In this document: piece after piece, positions 21,866 to 33,328 of the stretch
Numbering within the stretch: the stretch's first letter is position 1
How the letters are laid out: each line of letters begins with the position of its first letter
Assembly (NCBI RefSeq): GCF_013426205.1
Contig: NC_089427.1
Span: 3,782,001 to 3,846,000 of the forward strand
Direction of reading: 5' to 3'
Origin: Metarhizium brunneum
Lineage: Eukaryota > Ascomycota > Sordariomycetes > Hypocreales > Clavicipitaceae
Length of the DNA: 64,000 bases
Notes under the pieces: model-generated
Databases searched by the model: none
Seen by the model: only the letters and a program-made list of their open reading frames with translations
What the model was told of the DNA's origin: nothing
Translations under genes and position numbers: made by a program

Positions 21866-24782
21866 TGCTAGCTGTAGACAGTCTCAATGGAAAAGCATGT
21901 CACAATGCCGTGGGTCGACCAGGGAATCTACCACTGTCGATCTTATCGGCTTCCCGGGCCGGCATTTTCATGGCGGTCGGTGAACGGGTTGCTGCCTCTA
22001 CTCTATTCACCATTTGTCAACTGAGAAAGGCATGTTTCAATCCATGTATAGACGGCTTCTATGCAGGACTTTGCAGAAGAAAAGAAGCAGACGATGTGTG
22101 AAATAATAAAACATGTCGGAGTCATCGTCACTCTGTTCTCATCTCTCTCCGCAGTCTCCCTCGCAGATTCGCTTGAAAAACAAGTGAGAGAGGACTTGGA
22201 TCGACAAACGGAAGGAAGATGTTGTAAAGACTCCAGTGGTGCTTCAACTATGCAGACTGAACTATTGACGACTTGGAGGAGATCTAGCCTGGTGTATCAA
22301 CGATATGTCCAGCACCACCCACAAGTCGGACCGTGATGCTACGACAATTCCGGTGCTGGGCTCGATACTGACAATGACTGCATGATGGCATGAGATGGCA
22401 AAGACCGCCTTAACTGCCCGTATACAGACACATATAGGCTATATGGATCGTACTAGTTGGGCACATCAACCGTTGCCGTTCGTGTTCTGCGCAGATCATT
22501 GGTACTGACATCCGTCTTGCCATGCCCACTTTGTATACTTCACAGCAGTAGGCACGGATATTGTTGGGCTTTGATAAGATTTTCGGAGACGCACGTTTAT
22601 GCAGATCGCATTTGCCGATACCACTGGAAGCGTGACTATGAGTCTCTCGACCGGTGGAACACATATGGTACCCTTTTTGGCCATGATAACCTCTATTGTT
22701 TCTCTTTTCTCGACCTAAGTATCCTGTTAGTGATAATGAATTTCCAGTCTTGAGGTATGAACGGATAGGGGCTCGCTGTTAAAAATCCTCCCGTGAAATC
22801 ATGCCGTCATTGCTGAGATAAGCTACCTTGAATAGGTTTATCGCTGCCACTAGCTCTTGAAATCCAAAGCAGCCTCAAGAAGTCAACTGGTATCCATTTA
22901 CGCGGCCATAAGTACCGGTTTGGTCAGGATTTGAGCCAGCCGCTAATTCATTAGGACGCAGCATCTGACATTGGAACGACGGCAAACACGGGGCACTTAT
23001 AAACAAGTTCAGTACCCGTACTTCAACGAACTCACCCCAACCATCTTTTCGTATCCAACCAAGCTACACAAGAGCAACATAGGGACGCCGCTGAAGCATC
23101 TTTGCATCCGTACTTCCAAGGCGAGCAGCGCATACGCTCTTCGCCTGCCACATGCCACAACCAGTGGATTCCCATCGTGCCACTACTTTGTCCACATGGA
23201 TACTAGGCTTTGTTGGTATTACCACGGCGAGAAAATGGAGCCCGTTGATACAGCAAGCTCGGCTGCGGAAGGGCTGCGGTGTCCGTTCCGCGAACGCGGT
23301 ATCTCGAAAAGGACCCGAGACCGATAACTGTGGCGGATAATCTTTGTCCATGCGTTAGAAATCGGAGCACTCCGTACGCTCCAAGTTGACCATATACATT
23401 GATAAAAGACCTTGATGGTGGCTGGCTGCCTTTTCTGCGCCAGAATGAGTTGCAATGCGGGCGTCAGACTTGCATAGATGCGCTGTGGGTAATCACATAA
23501 GTTATCACAGTCACAACTTCTATCACTCGGACAATTGGCGTCAAATTTTACAAGTCATAAAATATTTAATTGAACCAGGCCATCGACTGACCCGAGATCG
23601 GCGGAATGTACTCCGTATTTGAAGCGTCAATGTGTCTGAGGTACGTGGCAACGTTGGTACGGAGTTTCAAGCAGCGCGCGTTTTGGCAAGCTTACAACAT
23701 GCAAGTAGCTGGGTCGGGACCGAAAGCCCCGCGTAGCTGGCCGAGCTGAAGAAGTACATTGTGCCACATGACATGCCTATCGGTCATTTCGTATGGCTGT
23801 CTCGGGTAGCAGCTTCAAGCATACTCCGTATGGTTGCTGGAGAATAACCTAGATAGGGCAACGATGTATTACTGTACTGATTGTATCATGCATGAGTACG
23901 GAGTACTCTATACGATGGGCATATGATGCGGCCCTATTGTCACCCTACAGCAATGTGTTGACTCACGAGACTACTTGCATGTCTCGTAAGGTGGCCAGAA
24001 TTTGCTTCGCTATTGTCCTTCTCTAGAACCACACACTTACACGGGGGGTATGGCCATGAGCCGTAGGCAGAAAGATCTCACTGACTTTTACTGAAACCTT
24101 GATAGGTGATAGGTGCCAGACGATTATGAGGCTTGTGATTTGACGTCTAGAGTCTGGCATCAGTGGCCAACTATGTAGTTTGTGGACTCTCTACCTTGAG
24201 ATAATTCTACTGCCCTTATACTAGGGTTTTGTGATATCGAAAACATGTGTTCTCAATTAAGTATCTCAACATTCGTTGTTTCTATCATCGTAATACTTTT
24301 TCTCTTCCTATACTGCTTGTTTAATTTTAAAGCAAGCACTGTATATTGGACTAGGTCACGCAGATCTCGAGTCGTTCAATGTCCCAGTTGTTCAGAATAA
24401 CAAGAGTTGATTCGATAACCTGTGGCGGCCCGAAAATCCGCGCAAGTCTGAGGTTGCATCACGGTTCATTACCGTCATCCATAATGCCGCGCTCAATGCC
24501 GCGCAAGTGTGATCAAATGTCTCACCGTAGTCAGCTGGACCATAGCTAGCCAATGCCTTATATCCCGAAAAAAATTCACTGTCTCGGGATACGGGTAGAA
24601 AATGGCCCCTGGTAGTCTGACCGTGGTTACATCTTGAGACGATAATATGCTATCCATCAAAAACCACACGGTCGCCTAGGTTGATCAGCCTATCACAAAT
24701 AAACATTTTGTCTGTGATCCAGGGGCTGTAAAACAGTAACAGTAACGGTCTTAGTAATATCATCCCGTCCGATGTAGTAATT
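21866..24782. other. Long stretch without a supported gene
   Basis: A frame at 22094-22336 (+) begins with a hydrophobic stretch that could be a signal peptide, but the rest shows nothing familiar. No other candidate was found. Between 23369 and 23908 the palindromic word TACGGAGT/ACTCCGTA recurs five times. Confidence 0.45.
23369..23908. repeat. Cluster of ACTCCGTA/TACGGAGT words
   Basis: The 8-base word or its complement occurs at 23369-23376, 23610-23617, 23658-23665, 23823-23830 and 23897-23904; the last sits inside GAGTACGGAGTACTC. Five hits in 540 bp is far above chance. The function is unknown. Confidence 0.6.
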
Positions 24783-24971
24783 GTGCAAGCCATGATATTA
24801 TCCGCCGCGTATACAAACTACTTTGGTCACAGTCATTTGAGACAGGTCGCTGTCCTAAGTTGGGTTTTGACTACCCGAAGATGCGTGTGCGTCCAGAAAA
24901 CAATTCAACCAATAGTCAAAATCCACAATGAAGCCGTTGGGGACTATTGTGGTTGTCCGCTCGTAAAGGGA

Positions 24972-24977
24972 TATAAG
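24972..24977 (+). promoter_or_regulatory. TATA box of the secreted-protein gene at 25099
   Basis: TATAAG, 127 bases before the ATG. A leader with repeated CACTCTCAAT units (about 25025-25050) and a CAAAATG start context follow. Confidence 0.5.
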
Positions 24978-25098
24978 TCGGCGACACCTCTCTTGTTTTC
25001 CAAGATATTCTACACCACACACTCACACTCTCAATCACACTCTCAATCACATTCACAACCTACTCCATACCTTGCACCGCACTCCATATCAAATCAAA

Positions 25099-25530
25099 AT
25101 GAAGCTCTCTCTTGTTGCTAGCAGTCGTCATCGCCACTGGGCTGGCCGAGTTCGTTCCCGTCAACTTTACGACGCCATTGAGTTGGTTGGCCAGCCAGGA
25201 GTTGATGCAGAGAAAGACATGCGAAGACCTGAGGGCGCCTTACAAAAATTTCACGGCTAAAACTTGGGCAGCTCATGTTTTGAATGTCTGCCAATCGACA
25301 AACTGTGGATGCACTTCTGCCCTCGGCTTTTCCAGTAGGTCCTCCATCTAGCGACGAATCCAGGAATATCATGAGCTGACACTCGTACAGTCCCCCTGCA
25401 ATACAAAAGATCGCAGGATCGCGAATGGTATGGGCAAATGTTTAGGGGCAACAGTACCACTGAAGCAGACTACGTTAGGGAGGAAGTGATTCAGGACTCG
25501 ATTGCGTATACCTTGCGCCAGGACAAATAA
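25099..25530 (+). pseudogene. Small secreted protein gene with a frameshift in its signal peptide
   Basis: A good promoter leads to an ATG at 25099 that opens MKLSLV, a signal-peptide start, but that frame then turns into arginine-rich nonsense. From 25112 the next frame continues as a hydrophobic leader (LLLAVVIATGLA) and a mature domain with four cysteines. That frame has a stop at 25100-25102, so no ATG reaches it. A normal 56-bp intron (25335-25390, GAGCTGAC branch) leads to exon 2, which ends at a TAA at 25528-25530 after a polar tail. Everything except the one-base shift looks like a functional two-exon gene of about 125 residues. It is either a recent pseudogene or carries a sequencing error. 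The family is not recognised. Confidence 0.6.
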
Positions 25531-26339
25531 GTACCACGCCTTTACAGCGATGGTTCTATCACTTGGGCTAGCTGAGGGACAGGACTATTGTTGGTAAAGT
25601 TTGGCAGTAGCCTTCCGCAAAGACTACAGCAGTCGTTTCAGACACTCGCGTTTCAGATGGTTTCACTACATGTGAAGACTAAGCCACTCATTTATATGGA
25701 AAGAAGGAAGAAAGTCTGTTTCTGAACAGAGGTCAATTGTTATCGAAATCAACGACCCGCTCCTTTAGATAGAAAATCAAGTGTCTCTCATTACGTCCAA
25801 GCTGTCCAACCGATCATGCTGTGTGACAGTCTCATTTATCCAAGTACAACGACGATAACTCGGCAGTCTTTTAGTCCGGCAGACGCACCGACATCATCGA
25901 CAAAGAGAGACTTGTTTCGTCAATTAACCGGAAATCAGCCCGCAAGTCTCGACCCCAAGAGAAATGTGCAGAACACACTGTGCTGGGACAATCAGCAAGC
26001 TTCAGATAATTCTAGGTGAATTGGGCCGGTCAATTGTGGTCAATTTTCACCCGGGGCCTTCATTTTTGTGTTGTAGCTGGGCACCGAAGGGTCGAACGTG
26101 TCCAGAGTTGCCCTATGCAAGTCCTCTGACCTGTCCATCGGCGACTGCCCACTTTCCTCGCCAACCTGTGGACATAATATGTGACGGCTTACAACTTGGT
26201 GTTCCCAAAATTGTGTCCAGTTAATGTAGCGTTTTTGGGACTGTGTTTTAGTATCACAGCACGCGTCAGCGAGGCATACAAACGCCTTGTTCGTGGCTGG
26301 TTGTCTCCCACTGTCAGTCGAACGTAAAGAATCTGGTAG
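25531..26339. other. Intergenic before the transposase relic
   Basis: No supported gene. The 3' part may belong to the decayed transposon that follows. Confidence 0.4.
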
Positions 26340-26770
26340 GGAATCAACACTCCACTGGGCATTGAATAATGTCACCCGATGGAGAGAGCTCTCCGCCTCC
26401 GCTCGGCACTTGATACATTTTCAATGACGTTCAGAACCTGGAATCTGAGGGTGCTTGTGAGAACACTAAGGCGGCGGGTTCCTTCAGTATCGGCTAAGTG
26501 GGCACGACTGGAAGGTTATCGAGATGCTGGTCAAGCTTTCAAAGCCTTTTGAAATTGCCACAAAGCAGCTTCAGGGCATCCGTGTTCCCGGTGGCAGATC
26601 GAGTTGTGGTAGTTTCGAGGAGTATTGACCTGTTTCCTAGATGCTTCTCGACCAACTGTGGCCTCGAGCCCCTACTCGTAAGGCGCAGGGTCGGCAAGCT
26701 GACTACTGGGAGAATAATTACAGGGGTCGTAATGTTGGAAATGTCGCTCTGGACATAAGTGATGAAGCTT
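26340..26770 (+). mobile_element. hAT-family transposase relic
   Basis: Broken frames give consecutive pieces of the C-terminal half of a fungal hAT transposase. Near 26340-26400 there is NNVTRW and ERALRLRSALDTF, like the conserved TRWNSTY and ERAL.LR segment. At about 26491-26625 there is a continuous piece reading SGHDWKVIEMLVKLSKPF, then EIATKQLQG, the conserved W...L.PF..AT..L.G block, ending in a stop. Then comes MLLDQL near 26641 in another frame. Frameshifts and stops separate the pieces, so no active enzyme is possible. Terminal repeats and target-site duplications were not found. Confidence 0.65.
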
Positions 26771-27337
26771 CAATGGATAATATCGAGCGCAGGGGTGTGC
26801 AAAACACTTGGATCGAGAGACGAAGAAGCCGAGGACTCTCAGTACAGTTCCATAGGCGACGTCGAAAGGGGGGTATGCGTGATTATCAAAGGACATGGAG
26901 GTATGCGTGTTTATTAGTTGCCTATTGCTTTGAATTGTCTTCGAACTGGGAGATCCCACCCGGGCGCAACTCCACCAGACGTCTGGTTACTATTGCGATA
27001 TGCAATTCTGAAATTTAGTGCCACTTTAAATGCATCTTATCTAACCATCTAACATTAGAGGGGCCTGCATGCAGACACAGCCTTCCATCACATAACACAA
27101 CAAACGCTTCTACACGTGATTGGCCACTCGGAACACAACATATGGTTTTGGATGGCACTTGACACGATTGGACCGCAGACTCCTGCCTAAACGCCCACCC
27201 CCTCCGCCCCCAAACGTTGGGCCTAAAAAAAAACAAAGAAAACTGCAATATTCAGGATTCACTTCTGCTGTTGGGAATCCTTCCCCTCAAGACAACTCCT
27301 GGGAATCAATCGCGGCGACATCGCTCCACCATCGTCC
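26771..27337. other. Intergenic after the transposase relic
   Basis: A frame running on to 27018 is arginine-rich and may be more transposon debris. No gene is supported. Confidence 0.4.
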
Positions 27338-28082
27338 ATGGCTCTCCCCCTTTATATCCCAAAATGCATTCAAAGTCCTGCTCATTGCTTCCACCCACCA
27401 CCGCTAGACAGGCCAGTGAGAATTCACATCGAAGGCCCACTAGTATCTATCCAGAAATTGCTTCCGGAGGTATCGTGGCATATTGACGTCCATGAAAAGA
27501 AGTTTCAGCAAGCTGGCGCAAAACTCGCAGAGTTAACTTACCGAACGATATATGGGCATGATGTCCGCCTTTATGTCGAGAATGACTTGATTATACGAGA
27601 CGAGTACCTGGGTTGGGTGGATCAGAAAAAGTAAGAGTATCCTTCGTCATTACCAATTCAATAAGCTGTTGACGATACTCCGGGCACCTACTAGTGAAAT
27701 TGACTATTACGGCGTTACATTTGACCACCTTGTTCCTGCCGATGATTACTTTCCAGAAGTTTTGCAAATCAATATTTGTGAGATAGACGAGGATGGGGGG
27801 AAATACGCGAACACATATTTACCCTTTACGGTTGATCCGGCAGAATATATAGGGAAGAAGATACTAGCTGTACCGAGGTGCTGTCAAAAGCGAAAGGGAA
27901 CAACAGATCGGTCGAGAGTGAACGGTTCAGTAACACAAAAGGATCTTATTCGGCAAGGATATGATCAAGAAGTGATGAGGAGGCTGTTGATAGCCTACGG
28001 CGTATATTCTACGAAAATACCAGACAAGAAATTTGACAAAGTTCCTCAGCCACGGACTTGCATAGCTCCCGAGGAGCAATGA
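27338..28082 (+). CDS. Unrecognised two-exon protein
   Basis: Exons 27338-27630 and 27695-28082 give 226 residues. The 64-bp intron has a GTAAGA donor, a TTGACG branch-like site and a CTACTAG acceptor, and joining restores a smooth reading (VDQKNEIDYYGV). Without splicing, the first frame stops within two codons. The product is soluble, of mixed charge, with no signal peptide or membrane segment. It has many aromatic and acidic residues in the middle and a basic segment (CCQKRKGTTDRSR) around 160. I recognise no family. The start could be the ATG at 27338 or a later one. Amino-acid composition and the paired splice signals favour a real gene. Confidence 0.5.
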
Positions 28083-29190
28083 TGGCACCAGGGCGCATGC
28101 TGTACGTGGATAATAGCGGAGGTAGATAGTTGTTGTGCAATGTCAATTGTTAACTGGAGGCCACTTGGCAATACGGTCCTAAGGTGCACCAGAGAGAATG
28201 GCACCGCGACGTCCACTAGTGATACCTTGGAAGACATTAGCTGACAGCACGATCCAGCCCCAAAAATAAAAAATAAACAGAGATCTAGACGATCAAATGG
28301 ATTAGCGACGGAAAGTGTTGGTTTATATCGACGTTGATATGGATTTAAGCTGACCACAGGCCCTTCACGCTAGTGGTAGCTTGTAATTCATCAAGGATAG
28401 CCGTGCGAGATGTCTTTTCTAAGCTGGTTTGATTGTAATACTAGACCCTGGATGTAATATTTAATTATGTAATAGAACGTGGGCGCCCCGAATACAACTG
28501 CACTGTGTGGCGGAAAGCCTCACTCGCAAGTTAGTTAGTTGCCAGGCTGAACTTGTCACTTCGTCTCCACCGTTAACCACTTGAACTATAGTTGACATGT
28601 AGACGCCAAAGAATCTAATGCCAGATATTCGGGATGAGAATCGTGTATCGTAGCCAGAAGGTAATTTACTTAAGATTAAGGTATGCAGTTTGCACCTGGA
28701 CTATAAAGTCCAATGCGCCCATTGAGAGCATCCATCTGCATAGTGCACGGCGAGCTTCAGCCCCAAGTCATTTCATTCAGCCACAGGAAAGTAAACATTG
28801 CATAATAGTAGCCTTTCAACGATATTATATTGCCGCAGTTACTGTTGTTGTCAGGGCGAACCTGATTGCAACTCCCCAAACTCTTGTCCAACGGCAACGC
28901 GCACTATTTGCAGAAGGCAGCTTTCCAGTTACGACAGCTACTACGTATCCCAAGCTTCTTAAACCTCGAGATATTATCACTTGTGGGTACATTGACAGGC
29001 ACATTGACGTGGATCACGATACATGATAGTGTAATTCCAGCCTAACTCTTGGATAATATCTGGCTCCTCATAGAATGTGACTTAACTTGCCTCAGCGATG
29101 AAAGCTAATTCAAGGCCTTAAATACACGTGATAGCGATTACTTTTCTCACAGATCTGGATCACGTGCACGCGTGAAGGAGAGGTTTGCCC
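28083..29190. other. Intergenic, no supported gene
   Basis: A 130-codon frame at 28634-29026 (+) has no recognisable feature. Nothing else was found apart from E-box-like CACGTG words near 29126 and 29161. Confidence 0.4.
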
Positions 29191-29200
29191 TATATATAAG
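29191..29200 (+). promoter_or_regulatory. Strong TATA element facing the 3' end of a minus-strand gene
   Basis: TATATATAAG is preceded 30 bases upstream by CACGTGCACGCGTG, and followed by a leader-like stretch. The only downstream coding sequence is on the opposite strand (29287-29848), so any transcript would be antisense to it. Confidence 0.35.
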
Positions 29201-29286
29201 CCCAACAGCAAATAAGATTTTAGAAAAAGCAATTATCCTAACTAACAGCCTCTAAATATCGCCCTTCCACCTGACAGCGTGCTCCT

Positions 29287-29848
29287 TTACTTGGCTTCGG
29301 GTTCAGGCTCGGCTTTGTCTTCGCCTTTGCCTTCGATTAGCGGTTTGCCTATTTCCACCAAGGTTTGGGCGGATTTAAAAATTCCCTCCTGTATAATTTC
29401 GAGGGCAGCCTTGTGTTCTTCAGGCGTAAGCTTTGTCTTGGTTTCAAGTTGTACTTTGCCCTGTTTTATGTCCTCGTTGATGCTTCCCATAACATCTAAC
29501 ATATTTTGCAACAGAACGGCTAGTTCTGCATTGGCAGTCTTTACCTCTTCAGGGTTTGGCTCTACAACTGGACGTTCAGCAAGAGGAGGCTCTTGACGTA
29601 GAAAGAGGCCATGCTCTCGGCCAACCTCGGGAGTGGCATCGAACCCAGGTTGAGCAGGCACCGCCAAAGCAGAGGTAGCAACTAGGAAGAGACGGGGCTT
29701 TCGTATTAGCAAACTTTGTTGGATTATAGTCTGGTAATGTAACGGTGCGGTGGCCTCTTGGAGAGCACGTGTAAGGGGACTGGTGGGAGATGAAAAGGAA
29801 AACTATATACGTACAAGCCACGAGTGCAATACTAGTGATTCGAACCAT
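29287..29848 (-). CDS. Secreted helical protein, unknown family
   Basis: Exons 29848-29815 and 29681-29287 give 142 residues. The intron is long for this window (133 bp) and splits the signal peptide. The joined N-terminus (MVRITSIALVAFATSALAVPA) is a classic leader that neither exon supplies alone, which supports the model. The mature part begins with a Pro-rich segment and continues with amphipathic helices rich in Glu, Lys and Leu (about residues 55-125), ending in a Glu/Pro/Lys-rich tail. There are no cysteines in the mature helices. Length and build recall small helical cell-surface proteins of fungi, but I cannot name a family. Confidence 0.6.
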
Positions 29849-31096
29849 GTTAAGAGACTGTTTTTAGGCCTTCTTTAATATGGTTCTATAAAAGAAGAAA
29901 GAAAATACAAGTGCAGGACTTGAAAGCGAAGAGTTGAAAAGTAGCAGGATATTTATTCAAGACTAGAGATGTGATAACTCGTCACTTGACAGATAATAGG
30001 AAACTGTTGTAGTGGTATATACGAAAAAAGAAAGAAGGTATAGCTTTAAGGCGACGCTGTCATATCTTAAACTTTATATTATAAGTCCTTCACTTTTATT
30101 ATCTTAGGCTTTATGCAAAAAGTAACAAACAGGTATCTTGCATAAATTATAATGCGTAACATGGCAAGTAAACATGGAATTGTATTCATGCCAAGAATGC
30201 AAGCGGGTACATTTTGCAATGCGTGCCACGACTTGGGGCTTCGGCTTAGCGTAGAAGACAAGAGTCTAAGCCATCGACGTCCCTAGTGTGACTGGTTAAT
30301 AAATCTTTTAGATGTGAGTTGATAGCATAGCGATACACGGCGCATATGTGCTATTGAGTCGCAGTTGAGGTTCGTATAAACCCCGGCATAATAATTGGCT
30401 CAGTGTTCAGCGAATAAGGCTCAGCTATCGTGTGAGCTAGGCTACCTCGGTATAGTGCAGCTCTAGCTTGAAACACAGCCAGTGTTAAGTCTCGACTCAG
30501 AGTCGCGGCAAGCGAGTCATTATTGCCTAAGAAAGGGACTGTGCGGATTCTTTTACCAGCATATGCATTGTGGTAAGTACCGAGGGTTTCCCTTTCTAGT
30601 TATCAAGTAGTACATTTAAGGTTTGCTATACATGAATTTGAAGTCTCTGAATGATCGGCAGTCGCCCGAGTTCCACGAGGGCGGCTATGCTGTCTCAGTT
30701 AGTCTTTGCAACGCATGACTTTCAATGAGCATGACCACTGGAAGTTTATGCAAGACTCTTTGGATTACAATAGTATGTTACACCGTGATATTAGAGAGTG
30801 GTGAACCGCCTGCCCAAGATATCCCTGCTCCTCGCATTCACTATCGCGGCGCATAGTCTATGCTAAAAACTTTCACCAGCATATTTATGCAGACTCTCTA
30901 GTCATGGAGTCGTAATATGGGAGCCGCTGCCTTCGTCTAGGTTGCGCCTCAACGTGAAGATGTTCCCAGTCTAGACCAGGCAAAAAAAAAAAACTACAAA
31001 TGCGGCCGCTTACCTCTGCTGAAATTTTGCATCTACGAGTTTCAAATTTCCTAATAACGCCTTTGAGATACTCGAATACTATTCACTATACACAAT
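29849..31096. other. Intergenic, AT-leaning, no supported gene
   Basis: Short frames only. A run of twelve A's lies near 30983. The last 20 bases form the leader of the next gene. Confidence 0.45.
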
Positions 31097-32194
31097 ATGA
31101 AAGTTGCTATTACCTATATCGCCCTTATCGGACTAACATGCGCGCAGGGTCCTCCTTACAAGGAGACGCCTCCAGGGAAACAACTTCTTGATCAAGCAAT
31201 CGCCGGCATTCCTAATTGGGGCGGCCCCGGATCACTGCAAGGCAAGCCTAATAAGAGTCCTAAGCCGCCAATTAAGAATATGATAGGGGGCCTACCAGAG
31301 CTCTTTAAGCCCAAGCCTGGTAGTTCGGACTGGAGGGAGGACACGCTCAAGGGGCCAAGAAAGAAGCCTGGCGTGGTGCGGCCGAAGAACCCGTCGCCAA
31401 ACTGCCGGAAGCGTGACTTATGCGGGCCGGGCTTGGGCAAACTGCCAACCGGAAACAAGGTTCCCACTGGAGGCGGGATTCCTGCGGTTGGAAGCACACT
31501 GACGAATATATTCGGGGGGATCGCAGGAGGCATCGCAGTCGGGATAGGACTCCAGCGACTCTTTAGCGCTATCCCCGGTGCGAGTGACAAAATCCAAGAG
31601 GTTATAGACGCTATTACTCGCTGGCAGAGGGAAACCTTTGGGCCCAAAAACATCGCCTATCCGCTTGATCCTGGGAAGTATAGCAATTGCATTGCCGCAC
31701 GGCGGCATGACATTCATGCCAACCCAGAGTATCGGAAGGAACTGATCATAATCAACTGTCCCTGGGGGACAGAGCTTGAAGATACCCCAAAAACACCGCC
31801 AGAGCCAGAAACACAACCGGAGCCGTCGCGGCAGTGCTTCGACTCGACTGGCCCTATCCCGTGTGGAGGCGCGCAGACGGAGGTACAGCTTGATACAGGA
31901 CGTGCCGTCTGCGGAAGCTGCGGGACCTTCTGGGACCCGGAGGGCGGGAAATGCAGGGATATCAAGGGGGCGCTTATATGGCCATCTCTTACACCTATAA
32001 CAGAGAGGACCCCGACGCCATCAGGGCAGTGCTCCAACTCAACTAGCTCATTTCCCTGTGGAGGTGGACAGACGGAAGCAGAGCTCGATATGGGATGGGC
32101 TGTATGTAGAGTTTGTAGCAGTGTTGCCTGGGATCCCGAGGGCGGCAAATGCGTGCAAAAGGACGGCAAGCTCCTCTGGCCACGTAAATCGTGA
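31097..32194 (+). CDS. Secreted protein with two tandem 5-cysteine modules
   Basis: Single exon, 365 residues. Residues 1-17 are a signal peptide. Residues 18-130 are rich in Pro, Gly and Lys. Residues 125-160 hold a glycine-rich hydrophobic stretch (GIAGGIAVGIG) that could contact a membrane or form a core. Residues 160-230 form a more globular part with two cysteines. Two tandem modules follow at about 246-296 and 311-362. Each carries five cysteines in the same spacing and shares CGGxQTE, a CxxC pair, WDPEGGKC and a final LxWP. The modules are clearly duplicated within the gene. I do not recognise the family. It is probably exported to the wall or surroundings, and binding is a guess only. 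Confidence 0.72.
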   Translation: MKVAITYIALIGLTCAQGPPYKETPPGKQLLDQAIAGIPNWGGPGSLQGKPNKSPKPPIKNMIGGLPELFKPKPGSSDWREDTLKGPRKKPGVVRPKNPSPNCRKRDLCGPGLGKLPTGNKVPTGGGIPAVGSTLTNIFGGIAGGIAVGIGLQRLFSAIPGASDKIQEVIDAITRWQRETFGPKNIAYPLDPGKYSNCIAARRHDIHANPEYRKELIIINCPWGTELEDTPKTPPEPETQPEPSRQCFDSTGPIPCGGAQTEVQLDTGRAVCGSCGTFWDPEGGKCRDIKGALIWPSLTPITERTPTPSGQCSNSTSSFPCGGGQTEAELDMGWAVCRVCSSVAWDPEGGKCVQKDGKLLWPRKS

Positions 32195-32565
32195 GCCACG
32201 CGTCGATTAGTTGTCGTGGGAATTTTTACTGGTGTAGGTTGGGAAAGGGGACTGAAATTTAGACGGATATGGTCAAAGATGACAGAACAAGCTAGTAGCG
32301 AATATTAAACCGGTTTACTTTGATTTTCCAAGTAATTCTACCGCTTATATCGGACGGCACTTTTCCTTGACATGTAAAATTAACACAAAATAGAAAAAAT
32401 ATCATAAGCGCTTATACTAGTTGTGTATTTTGCCTGCTACTTTACCTGTAATTCCTATTATGAATACATATGTAGTTTTGTAAACTGCCTTAATCTTCCT
32501 CTTATCCCTTGGCGGACCCTGCGGTCTCTCTGATAACCTAAACCCTGGCCTATTAATTATCTTCA
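32195..32565. other. Intergenic
   Basis: AT-rich 3' flank between two convergent units. No gene seen. Confidence 0.5.
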
Positions 32566-33039
32566 TCACACCAGCACAAATTCCTGAACGCCTTCTTCCA
32601 AACATTTCCTGCGCTCAGGTGATCCACTGAAATTCATCTTGCCGTCTAAATAGCACTGCGAGATAATCCGACATCTCTCCCCACCAACGCCAACACAAGG
32701 GGCTTTCGACCCATTTAGTAAACATATCAAGTCACCCTCTTTCGCGGTCTTCGGAACAAGACCCATATCATATTTATCAGAAAGAAACAGCCGTTTCTGA
32801 TAGACAATAAGACCCCACTGCCGTAATTTCCCTAGCATCTTATAATCACTCTCACCCACCCCCGGCCTAGCTATGTCGTGCGCCGCTTGGAGCTTATCTT
32901 CGATCTCACATCCCTGGATAATTTCGTCTCTAGAATAATTTACAGCCAGCTGGGGTTCCTGAATACTCTCCATGCAACCTTCTGGACGCGAGACTAGGCG
33001 GCACGTCTGCCGAATATAAGCGAGATATTGTTTGCCCAA
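32566..33039 (-). pseudogene. C-terminal remnant of a HET-domain protein
   Basis: An open frame of 157 codons matches the end of fungal heterokaryon-incompatibility (HET) proteins: RLFLSDKYDMGLVPKTAKEGDLICLLNG corresponds to the usual 'R.LF.T..G..GLGP....GD.IC.L.G' block, followed by the 'Y.L.GE.YV.G.M.GE'-like closing segment (RIISQCYLDGKMNFSG). The HET domain itself, normally several hundred residues upstream, is not found on this strand. It is therefore a truncated copy. The frame has no obvious internal damage. Confidence 0.6.
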
Positions 33040-33328
33040 GGAGGCCGATGGAACTCGGATATCAATAATGACACTGAGATGCGGTAATATGCCGGTTCGG
33101 ATATGACGCCATAACCTGCCGTGTGGTGATTCTGAGTCGCTCTTCTATTTTACCCGGTAGGGACATGACGCAAGCGTCACGTAATTATGGACAGTTGGCG
33201 TGGGACCACTTCCAGACCCAACATGCTGACTTGAATTTAAACCGAATCGAAGTTAAATCCGATGTGCTTCCATCATCCACATCGCATGTTTTTATTCAGG
33301 AAGCAGGCGACCGAATCAGCGACTTGCC

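Noticed and set aside
22061..22336. Frame with a hydrophobic stretch that could be a signal peptide
   Set aside because: The remainder has no cysteine pattern, domain or splice support.
29832..29848. GATTCGAACC, like a reversed tRNA T-loop
   Set aside because: It is the start of the secreted-protein gene; no tRNA folding around it.
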